Assembly (NCBI GenBank): GCA_947631945.1
Contig: CANRNI010000027.1
Span: 1 to 37,424 of the forward strand
Direction: 5' to 3'
DNA: 37,424 bases
Origin: an uncultured Clostridia bacterium
GTDB lineage: Bacteria > Bacillota > Clostridia > Oscillospirales > Acutalibacteraceae
Made by a program: the position numbers and the translations under genes. Of this stretch, positions 31,353 to 37,424 are shown piece after piece (positions within the stretch are counted from its first letter, which is position 1; every line of letters begins with the position of its first letter). The notes beneath the pieces are model-generated. The model was not told the DNA's origin, ran no database searches, and was given only the letters and a program-made list of their open reading frames with translations.

Positions 31353-32564
31353 ATGAAAATCAACGAAAATTTTTTGAAAATTCAGAATAACTATCTTTTT
31401 TCCGATATAGCTAAAAAGGTAAAAGCTTATTCCGAAGCCAACCCCGATGCGGATATTATCAGGCTTGGTATAGGCGACGTTACAAGACCGCTGCCCAAGG
31501 CGGTTACCGACGCTATGAAAAATGCTGTTGAGGAAATGGAGGACGAAGCGACATTCAGAGGCTATCCGCCCGAATGGGGCTATGATTTTTTGAAATCCGC
31601 AATAAATAAAAACGACTTCGCCGCACGTGGTGTTGCTATCTGCGACGATGAAATATTTGTAAGCGACGGAGCAAAGAGCGACTGCGGCAATATCGGCGAT
31701 ATTTTTGACGTTGATAACGTTGTCGCCGTATGCGACCCGATTTATCCCGTTTACGTCGATACAAACGTAATGGCAGGCCGTTCGGGGACGCTCCTTGACG
31801 GCGGCAGATGGAGTAATTTCTATTATATGCCCTGCACAAAGGAAACAAATTTCCTGCCCGCTCTGCCCGAAAAGCACGTTGATATTATCTATCTCTGTTT
31901 CCCGAACAATCCGACGGGTATGGCGATAAATAAGACCGAGCTGAAGAAATGGGTAGATTACGCGAACGAAAACGGCAGCGTTATCCTTTACGACGCGGCG
32001 TATGAAGCGTTTATTGTCGAGGACGACGTACCCCACAGCATTTTTGAGATTGACGGAGCAAAAACGTGCGCGATAGAATTTAGGAGTTTTTCAAAGACGG
32101 CGGGATTTACGGGCACAAGATGCGCTTATACGGTTATTCCCCATGAGCTAAAAGTCGGCGGCTTTGAGCTTAACGCGCTCTGGGCGAGAAGACAAGCGAC
32201 AAAATTCAACGGCGTTTCCTATATAACGCAAAGGGGCGCACAGGCCGTCTATTCCGACGAGGGCAAAAAACAGGTACGCGAGATTATCGGTTATTATCAA
32301 AACAACGCGAAGGTCATTTACAACGGACTGAAAAGTCTCGGTTATGAGGTTTTCGGCGCGGTAAACTCGCCATACATTTGGCTTAAAACTCCCGATAATA
32401 TGAAGTCATGGGAATTTTTCGATTTGCTTCTTAACAAGGTGCAGGTAGTTGGCACGCCCGGTTCGGGCTTCGGTCCGGCGGGAGAGGGCTATTTCCGTCT
32501 GACGGCGTTCGGCTCTGCGGACAGAACAAAAGAAGCGATTGAAAGAATAGCGAAAATTAATTGA
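31353..32564 (+). CDS. dapL: LL-diaminopimelate aminotransferase
   Basis: 403 residues from ATG 31353 (AAAGGA upstream). PLP-dependent fold type I with conserved [41 protein letters not shown] and [11 protein letters not shown], in which K248 should bind PLP. It transaminates tetrahydrodipicolinate directly to LL-DAP, the short route used by many clostridia, plants and chlamydiae (established). With dapF beside it, the last two steps to meso-DAP are together. The stop codon falls in a short TAATTGATAATTGATAA-type repeat. Confidence 0.95.
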   Translation: MKINENFLKIQNNYLFSDIAKKVKAYSEANPDADIIRLGIGDVTRPLPKAVTDAMKNAVEEMEDEATFRGYPPEWGYDFLKSAINKNDFAARGVAICDDEIFVSDGAKSDCGNIGDIFDVDNVVAVCDPIYPVYVDTNVMAGRSGTLLDGGRWSNFYYMPCTKETNFLPALPEKHVDIIYLCFPNNPTGMAINKTELKKWVDYANENGSVILYDAAYEAFIVEDDVPHSIFEIDGAKTCAIEFRSFSKTAGFTGTRCAYTVIPHELKVGGFELNALWARRQATKFNGVSYITQRGAQAVYSDEGKKQVREIIGYYQNNAKVIYNGLKSLGYEVFGAVNSPYIWLKTPDNMKSWEFFDLLLNKVQVVGTPGSGFGPAGEGYFRLTAFGSADRTKEAIERIAKIN

Positions 32565-32610
32565 TAATTGATAACTGATAATTGTCAATTGTACATTGTA
32601 CATTATAAAT
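32561..32610. repeat. TTGATAATTGATAACTGATAATTGTCAATT-type repeat after dapL
   Basis: Same family of short AT-rich palindromic words as at 24535-24575 and 29796-30293, including ATTGTCAATTGTACATTGTA. It supplies the dapL stop codon. Confidence 0.65.
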
Positions 32611-32630
32611 AATAATTTAGAGGCAGTTTT

Positions 32631-32732
32631 ATGAATAAAAAGCTTGTAAAAATCATATCCATTATTCTTGCGGTACTGATGCTTTTGAGCGTCATTTCCG
32701 TACTTATATATTCCCTTGCGGCGGCTTTATGA
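32631..32732 (+). CDS. 33-residue single-pass membrane peptide, coupled to U32 gene
   Basis: ATG 32631 (TAGAGG 8 nt upstream) to TGA 32730-32732. MNKKLVKIISIILAVLMLLS followed by VISVLIYSLAAAL: two lysine-rich residues at the start and one long hydrophobic helix, so the N-terminus should face the cytosol. The stop overlaps the start of the U32 gene by 4 nt (ATGA), so the two are translationally coupled. Function unknown. Too short for most gene callers, yet start, ribosome site and overlap all look genuine. Confidence 0.75.
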   Translation: MNKKLVKIISIILAVLMLLSVISVLIYSLAAAL

Positions 32733-33982
32733 TAAATTCGGCGCAAAACATATTTGAAAACTGTGAGCTTTTAAGTCCTGCGGGCAGCTTTGAGAGTCTT
32801 AAAACCGCTCTGCACTTTGGCGCGGACGCGGTTTATCTCGGCGGTCCGTTTATGCAGCTTCGCGCTCAGTCGACAGGGTTCTCGGAAAACGACCTGATAA
32901 AAGCGGTCGAATATGTTCATTCAAAAGGCAAAAAAATATATGTGACCGTAAACAGCTTTGCGCTTAATGAAGAAATAGACAAGCTTGGCGACTATGCGGG
33001 ATTTTTATATGAAGCGGCGGCGGACGGAGTTATAGTTTCAGACCTCGGAGCGTTGGCCGAAATTAAAAGCGCCGCGCCCGATTTGCCCGTACACGTCAGC
33101 ACGCAGGCTAATATTCAGAATTACAGAACAGCCGAAATTTATTATAATATGGGAGCGGAACGGGTAGTGCTTGCGCGCGAAATGACGCTCGATGAAATAA
33201 GAGAACTACGCGCGAGAACCCCGTCTAAGCTTGAAATTGAAACGTTCGTGCATGGCGCTATGTGTATGTCGTATTCGGGCAGATGTCTTATAAGCTCGTA
33301 TCTTACGGGAAAAAGCGGAAACAGAGGCGACTGCACTCAGCCTTGCAGATGGATGTACAGTATAGTTGAGGAAAAGCGCCCCGGGCAGCGTTTTACCGTA
33401 ATAGAGGAAAACGGTTCGTCCGCGATACTCAGTTCCCATGACTTATGCTGTATAGATTTTCTCGATGATATAGCAAAAGCCGGAGTAAGCTCATTTAAAA
33501 TAGAAGGCAGAATGAAATCCCCTTACTATGTCGCGACGGTAACAAACGCCTACAGACGCAGAATGGACGATTCCGCTTCACTCGATACTCTTAAAAATGA
33601 ATTGGAATGTGCGAGCCACAGACCGTATTCGAGCGGTTTTTATTTCGGAAAGCTGAAATACGACCACAGCAACGACGGACTATACCGCCAAAGCTGTAGA
33701 TTTATCGGAATAGTCCTCGGAGACGATAATACGGAAAACCGTTACCTTGTTGAAATGAGAAACAGGTTTTCCGTAGGGGATACCCTTGAAATTCTTTCGC
33801 CTTTTTCCTCCGGCAAGAGCTTTAAGGTTGAAAGCATAAGGGATAAAGACGGCAGCGACAGAGAAACCGCTCATCTGCCGCAGGAAATACTTAGCGTATA
33901 TTGCAGGGAGAAGCTTTACGCGGGCGATATACTCAGAATGAGAATTGTCAATCCGGCAGCGCAATCTGCACATTCAATTTAA
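32729..33982 (+). CDS. U32-family protein, tRNA hydroxylation (TrhP-like) or protease
   Basis: 417 residues, ATG 32729 in overlap with the membrane peptide. N-terminal LSPAGSFESLKTALHFGADAVYLGG and VSTQANIQNYRTAEIYYNMGAERVVLAREMTLDEI (abbreviated) are U32 hallmarks. The iron-sulfur cysteines C179, C186, C202 and C206 lie in HGAMCMSYSGRCLISS and GDCTQPCRW. Members once called collagenase-like proteases include TrhP/RlhA-type enzymes that hydroxylate tRNA U34 or 23S rRNA (established for E. coli). The C-terminal ~100 residues form a small beta domain. A terminator follows. Confidence 0.88.
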   Translation: MINSAQNIFENCELLSPAGSFESLKTALHFGADAVYLGGPFMQLRAQSTGFSENDLIKAVEYVHSKGKKIYVTVNSFALNEEIDKLGDYAGFLYEAAADGVIVSDLGALAEIKSAAPDLPVHVSTQANIQNYRTAEIYYNMGAERVVLAREMTLDEIRELRARTPSKLEIETFVHGAMCMSYSGRCLISSYLTGKSGNRGDCTQPCRWMYSIVEEKRPGQRFTVIEENGSSAILSSHDLCCIDFLDDIAKAGVSSFKIEGRMKSPYYVATVTNAYRRRMDDSASLDTLKNELECASHRPYSSGFYFGKLKYDHSNDGLYRQSCRFIGIVLGDDNTENRYLVEMRNRFSVGDTLEILSPFSSGKSFKVESIRDKDGSDRETAHLPQEILSVYCREKLYAGDILRMRIVNPAAQSAHSI

Positions 33983-33993
33983 TTAACGGTAAT

Positions 33994-34021
33994 ATATCCG
34001 ATTTAATTCGGATATTTTTTT
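33994..34021 (+). terminator. Rho-independent terminator after the U32 gene
   Basis: ATATCCGA (33994-34001), loop TTTAAT, TCGGATAT (34008-34015), then a T-run to 34021. Confidence 0.85.
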
Positions 34022-34036
34022 GTAAAGTATGCAAAT

Positions 34037-34089
34037 CCTCGGACATATACATTAACAAAAGATATAAAAGACATAATTGTCCGAGGGAG
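34037..34089 (+). promoter_or_regulatory. Inverted repeat that would sequester a ribosome binding site
   Basis: CCTCGGACA (34037-34045) and TGTCCGAGG (34078-34086) pair perfectly over 9 bp, plus a T-G pair, enclosing 32 nt. The right arm runs into the ribosome site GAGGGAG (34083-34089) of the gene starting at TTG 34099. If transcribed it could hold that site closed; as DNA it could be an operator. Confidence 0.55.
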
Positions 34090-34098
34090 TTGTAAAAT

Positions 34099-34926
34099 TT
34101 GTTTGTAGTATTAAATGTAACAGAATCCGGAAAAAGAAAAATCAGAAGAGGAAAAACGGTCGAAAGAGTTCATGAATATCCGATAGGAAGCGCTGACCGA
34201 TTTTATGTTGTCGATGTTCTTGACTCGGGTACGGGAGTAAACTGGGACGAGGTATCGTATTTTATCGGCCGGCACTCTAAAAATGTACTGATTGACAGAA
34301 ATTTTTCGTTTCCCGATTATTCTCTGCTGAAAAGATTTGAGCCTGTCGAATTTAAAAATCTTCTGTTGTTCAACACATTAAGCATGGTATTTAAGCAGAT
34401 GTATCTTTACGGACACAGAATAACCTGCTATATTTATGACCCCGACGGAAAATATTCTTTTCTTTTGCCAAAAACCGTAAGGTACGCGTCTGAAACAATC
34501 GCTATAACAAAAAGCGCTTTCAAATATTTTTCGGTTTCATCGGCTCTTTATGCGGAATTTGGAGCGAGCGTTACCGTTACGGACAAGGCTGATATCATCG
34601 ACAATTCGGCGGTAATAATAGATACTTCGGGCGATTTTGAATATAAAAATAAGGGCGTTCTGTTTTCCGTATGTGAAAACGGTATTACGCCCAATAGCGT
34701 AGACAGCTTTGAAAGCATAAAGAAGCTTTGCCCCGATTACATAAATACTCTTGATTTTCTCGGCGCGGTATACAGCCGGAGCCGCGAAAAAAGTCTTAAC
34801 GACGCGGTATGCCGAAGCTTTGGTTTTAAAAACAAAAGTCTGTTTGTAAGCGATGTAATTAAAATGCTCACAGAGCTTAAAAGCAAAGCGGAGGAAAACT
34901 CAAAGAGCATAATTTTTTATGTATAA
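34099..34926 (+). CDS. Unrecognised 275-residue protein
   Basis: TTG 34099 is the likely start, 9 nt after GAGGGAG. No known domain was recognised. It has no signal peptide or membrane helix; alternating beta and alpha segments, with an early block GKRKIRRGKTVERVHEYPIG rich in basic residues, then SYFIGRHSKNVLIDRNFSFP and a central TVTDKADIIDNSAVIIDTSG. The pattern of a mixed alpha/beta cytosolic protein, with a regular DNA-side hairpin overlapping its ribosome site, suggests a regulated housekeeping or sporulation protein. Next to greA and lysS, but separated from them by a consensus promoter. Confidence 0.75.
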   Translation: MFVVLNVTESGKRKIRRGKTVERVHEYPIGSADRFYVVDVLDSGTGVNWDEVSYFIGRHSKNVLIDRNFSFPDYSLLKRFEPVEFKNLLLFNTLSMVFKQMYLYGHRITCYIYDPDGKYSFLLPKTVRYASETIAITKSAFKYFSVSSALYAEFGASVTVTDKADIIDNSAVIIDTSGDFEYKNKGVLFSVCENGITPNSVDSFESIKKLCPDYINTLDFLGAVYSRSREKSLNDAVCRSFGFKNKSLFVSDVIKMLTELKSKAEENSKSIIFYV

Positions 34927-34927
34927 C

Positions 34928-34956
34928 TTGACATAAAGCCCGTTATTGGTTATAAT
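34928..34956 (+). promoter_or_regulatory. Consensus SigA promoter upstream of greA
   Basis: TTGACA (34928-34933), exact 17-bp spacer, TATAAT (34951-34956): both hexamers match consensus. The start point near 34963 lies just before MITE copy B1, which would be transcribed as the leader of greA. Confidence 0.85.
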
Positions 34957-34971
34957 ATCTAATATTGTTAT

Positions 34972-35150
34972 TTAAGGAAGCACTGATTAAATCGAACGTG
35001 CAGATTGCGTCATGAGATTTTTTGTCAGATTGACAAAAGTGACGCAGGAATACTGACGTATTTCAAGGAGCTTTTGGCAAAAATGACAGGAAATCGCGGC
35101 GCAAGATGTGCGTTCAGCCGTTAGGCGTGATTTATTCAGTGGTTCCTTAA
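34972..35150. mobile_element. MITE-like repeat, family B, full copy (B1)
   Basis: 179 bp with terminal inverted repeats starting TTAAGGAAGCACTGATTAAA (34972) and ending inverted at 35150 (19 of 21 positions match). The interior includes TTTTGTCAGATTGACAAAAG, GACGCAGGAATACTGACGTA and GGCGCAAGATGTGCGTTCAG, and is shared with A2 and B4. It has no ORF of its own. It lies between the greA promoter and the greA start codon. Confidence 0.85.
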
Positions 35151-35188
35151 TTATGTATAAATTTGCTTATCTGAAAGGAAGTAATGAA

Positions 35189-35662
35189 ATGGCGGATGAA
35201 TTTCTCCTGACCCAAGCGGCGGTGGACGAGCTTAAAGCTGAACTTAAATATCTGCGCACAACAAGAAGAAACGAGGTCGCGGAAAAAATAAAAGAGGCTA
35301 AGTCCTTCGGCGACCTTTCCGAAAACAGCGAATATGACGAGGCAAAATCGGAGCAGGGCAAGCTTGAGGCTCAGATAACCGAAATAGAGTATACCCTTCA
35401 ACACGTAACGATAATCGACGAATCCGCTCTCGGTACCGATACCGTTCACATCGGTTCCTATGTAAAGGTTCTCGACAAGGAATTTAACGAGGAAATTAAA
35501 TACCAGATAGTGGGATTTCCGCAGGCCGATCCTCTCGAAAATAAAATTTCGGACGAATCGCCGGTCGGAAAGGCTTTGCTCGGTCACAAGGTCGGAGAAG
35601 TCGTAGAGGCCGAAACTCCCGGCGGAGTGATTAAACTCGAAATCAAGGAAATTTCAAAATAA
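35189..35662 (+). CDS. greA: Transcription elongation factor GreA
   Basis: 157 residues. ATG 35189 is chosen (AAAGGAAG 8 nt upstream; MADEFLLTQAAVDEL is the normal start); longer readings run into MITE B1. N-terminal coiled coil (~1-75) with the acidic tip block GDLSENSEYDEAK, then the FKBP-like C-terminal domain with SPVGKALLGHKVGEVVEAETPGG. GreA enters the RNA polymerase secondary channel and stimulates cleavage of backtracked transcripts. The gene is preceded by MITE B1 and followed, 13 bp after its stop, by the inverted copy B2. Confidence 0.96.
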   Translation: MADEFLLTQAAVDELKAELKYLRTTRRNEVAEKIKEAKSFGDLSENSEYDEAKSEQGKLEAQITEIEYTLQHVTIIDESALGTDTVHIGSYVKVLDKEFNEEIKYQIVGFPQADPLENKISDESPVGKALLGHKVGEVVEAETPGGVIKLEIKEISK

Positions 35663-35675
35663 TATAATATTATTA

Positions 35676-35824
35676 TTAAGGAACCGCCGAATAAATCACG
35701 CCTATCGGCCGAACGCACATCTTGCCCCGATATTTTCCGTCATTTCTGCCAAAAGCTTTTTGACAATTTGACGAAAAATCTTACGGCGCAATCCGCACGT
35801 TTGATTTAATCGGTGCTTCCTTAA
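35676..35824. mobile_element. MITE-like repeat, family B, inverted copy (B2)
   Basis: 149 bp from TTAAGGAACCGCCGAATAAA (35676) to the inverted end at 35824. In reverse complement it aligns with B1 throughout, with an internal ~30-bp deletion (the GACGCAGGAATAC part). Its orientation is opposite to B1. It lies between greA and lysS, 43 bp before the lysS start. Confidence 0.85.
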
Positions 35825-35867
35825 AAAATTCGTTAATTTTCTGTTGAATTAAGGAGAAATAAAAAGA

Positions 35868-37385
35868 ATGGCTGATAAAAACACAATCGCTCCGAGTGAA
35901 AACGGCGAACAGGAGCAGAATATAAACGAACTCAGACAAATACGTGTTGACAAGCTTACCGCTTTACAGGAAGCGGGCAAGGATCCGTTCAAAATTACGC
36001 TCGCCAATCAGGAATATCATACGACCGAAGTAATTGAAAAATACAACGAGCTTGAAGGCAAAGACGTCTCTGTTTGCGGCAGAATAATCACAAAACGTCC
36101 TATGGGCAAGGCGAGTTTTATGAACGTCCACGACCGCGACGGTAAAATTCAGGTGTATGTAAGGCGCGATGACGTCGGCGAAGAACCCTACGCCGATTTC
36201 AAGAAATATGACATCGGCGATATCGTTGAAGTGAAAGGCTATGTTTTCAAAACGAAAACGGGCGAAATTTCGATACACGCAAAATCGGTCAAACTGCTTA
36301 CCAAATCTCTTTTACCGCTTCCCGAAAAATATCACGGACTTACAAATACCGAAACAAGGTACCGCCAGCGCTATCTTGACTTGATTGTAAACCCCGAGGT
36401 ACGGGATACGTTTATCAAGCGTTCGCTTATTATCCGAGAAATCAGACATTACCTTGATTCTCAGGGATTTATAGAGGTTGAAACGCCTATGCTTGTTTCA
36501 AACGCGGGCGGCGCGGCAGCAAGACCGTTTGAAACACATTTCAACGCTTTAAATGAAGATTTGAAACTAAGAATTTCTCTTGAACTCTATCTTAAAAGGC
36601 TTATCGTAGGCGGAATGGAGAGAGTTTATGAAATAGGCAGAGTTTTCCGTAACGAAGGACTTGATACAAGACATAACCCCGAATTTACGCTTATGGAGCT
36701 TTATCAGGCTTATACGGATTATCACGGAATGATGGATCTTACGGAAAATCTTTACCGTCATGTGGCTCAGGCAGTTCTCGGAACTACAAAAATTACTTAT
36801 AACGGCGTTGAAATGGATCTCGGCAAACCGTTCGAAAGAATTACTATGCTCGACGCGGTTAAGAAATATGCGGGCGTTGATTTTAACGGGATAAAAACCG
36901 ACGAAGAAGCGAAAGCTCTCGCGAAAGAAAAAGGACTGGAATTTGAGGAAAGACATAAAAAGGGCGATATACTGAACCTTTTCTTCGAGGAATACGTTGA
37001 AAAGCACCTTATTCAGCCTACATTTCTTATGGATCATCCTGTGGAGATTTCTCCGCTTACCAAGAGAAAACCCGACAATCCCGATTATGTTGAGCGTTTT
37101 GAGTTTTTTATGAACGGCTGGGAAATGGCAAACGCTTACTCCGAGCTTAATGACCCAATCGACCAAAGAGAGCGCTTTAAGGCACAGGAGGAACTGCTCG
37201 CGGCGGGAGACGAGGAAGCGAACCATACCGACGAGGATTTCCTGACAGCTCTCGAATACGGCATGGCGCCTACAGGCGGCATAGGCTTCGGAATAGACAG
37301 AATGACAATGCTTCTGACAGACTCCGCCGCCATCCGCGACGTTTTACTGTTCCCGACAATGAAGTCCTTACCGAACGACAAGTAA
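35868..37385 (+). CDS. lysS: Lysyl-tRNA synthetase, class II
   Basis: 505 residues from ATG 35868 (AAGGAG upstream). OB-fold anticodon-binding domain (~60-160, [19 protein letters not shown]), then the class II catalytic core: motif 1 around [20 protein letters not shown], motif 2 with [15 protein letters not shown], and motif 3 ([13 protein letters not shown], 470-482). It charges tRNA-Lys with lysine. No T-box leader was found upstream; that space is taken by MITE B2. The final stop is followed by a hairpin that may be its terminator. Confidence 0.97.
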   Translation: MADKNTIAPSENGEQEQNINELRQIRVDKLTALQEAGKDPFKITLANQEYHTTEVIEKYNELEGKDVSVCGRIITKRPMGKASFMNVHDRDGKIQVYVRRDDVGEEPYADFKKYDIGDIVEVKGYVFKTKTGEISIHAKSVKLLTKSLLPLPEKYHGLTNTETRYRQRYLDLIVNPEVRDTFIKRSLIIREIRHYLDSQGFIEVETPMLVSNAGGAAARPFETHFNALNEDLKLRISLELYLKRLIVGGMERVYEIGRVFRNEGLDTRHNPEFTLMELYQAYTDYHGMMDLTENLYRHVAQAVLGTTKITYNGVEMDLGKPFERITMLDAVKKYAGVDFNGIKTDEEAKALAKEKGLEFEERHKKGDILNLFFEEYVEKHLIQPTFLMDHPVEISPLTKRKPDNPDYVERFEFFMNGWEMANAYSELNDPIDQRERFKAQEELLAAGDEEANHTDEDFLTALEYGMAPTGGIGFGIDRMTMLLTDSAAIRDVLLFPTMKSLPNDK

Positions 37386-37389
37386 GAAA

Positions 37390-37412
37390 AACCCAGTGTT
37401 TATGCGGGTTTC
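37390..37412 (+). terminator. Possible terminator after lysS
   Basis: AAACCC ... GGGTTT form a 6-bp stem with an 11-nt loop just after the lysS stop. The following T-run is short (TTTC), so strength is uncertain, and the window ends soon after. Confidence 0.4.
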
Positions 37413-37424
37413 GGGACTTTCAAA

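Noticed and set aside
35108-35188. Longer GreA starting at GTG 35108 or ATG 35153
   Set aside because: The extra residues come from MITE B1 and its edge; the ribosome site and family start support ATG 35189.
35676-35867. T-box or lysine riboswitch before lysS
   Set aside because: The region is a family B repeat; no specifier or antiterminator features were seen.

Overview
The window looks like chromosome of an anaerobic, endospore-forming member of the Clostridia, probably a gut-associated lineage near the Oscillospiraceae (inference). The evidence is a SipL-like/SpoIVA pair and SpoVAD (spore coat assembly and germination), a reverse rubrerythrin next to a Fur/PerR-type repressor (anaerobe peroxide defence), DapL plus DapF (meso-diaminopimelate synthesis), and carbohydrate genes (ribulokinase, GH43, a DUF4091 protein). 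Base composition is moderate, with AT-rich intergenic DNA. No rRNA, tRNA or CRISPR array was seen.

Layout. (1) 1-3.6 kb is a graveyard of mobile DNA: a GC-richer string of small genes from a conjugative or integrative element, several joined by internal deletions; a nonsense-mutated DNA methyltransferase fragment; then an ISL3-family transposase split around fragments of an IS110-family and an IS3-family element. (2) 3.8-6.8 kb holds the SipL-like gene and spoIVA. (3) 7.1-7.4 kb holds two unannotated 40-residue amphipathic peptides with near-identical ribosome binding sites, ended by a terminator. (4) 7.7-9.5 kb encodes a membrane-anchored LysM-G5-M23 cell wall hydrolase. (5) 9.75-14.4 kb (minus strand) is an AraC/GyrI-like regulator with a heterodimeric ABC exporter. 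(6) 14.5-19.7 kb (minus) has an M28-like peptidase, an orphan ribulokinase and an LtaS/OpgB-like sulfatase-fold enzyme. (7) 19.9-24.5 kb carries orphan spoVAD, a MIF-like tautomerase, a secreted metallophosphoesterase, an XRE regulator, ComF and a deoxyinosine glycosylase. (8) 24.5-29.8 kb has GH43, Fur/PerR, reverse rubrerythrin, and an MFS transporter overlapping a DUF4091 gene. (9) 29.8-37.4 kb has a three-unit tandem repeat, dapF, dapL, a 33-residue membrane peptide coupled to a U32 protease-family gene, an unknown 275-residue protein, greA and lysS.

The chromosomal part is threaded with small non-coding repeats. Two MITE-like families, called A and B here, have different terminal inverted repeats but share an internal core. 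One A copy sits inside a B copy. greA is bracketed by two B copies in opposite orientation, and the upstream copy lies between a consensus promoter and the greA start, so it should make up most of the greA leader. A third family of short CAATTGACAATT-type repeats sits at the 3' ends of genes. Five genes take their stop codon, and some their last residues, from one of these repeats.

Most promising for follow-up: the twin amphipathic peptides beside spoIVA (possible SpoVM-like partners, speculative); the MITE-flanked greA; a hairpin that would hide the ribosome binding site of the unknown 275-residue gene; the putative IS110 bridge-RNA region; and the 33-residue membrane peptide overlapping the U32 gene.
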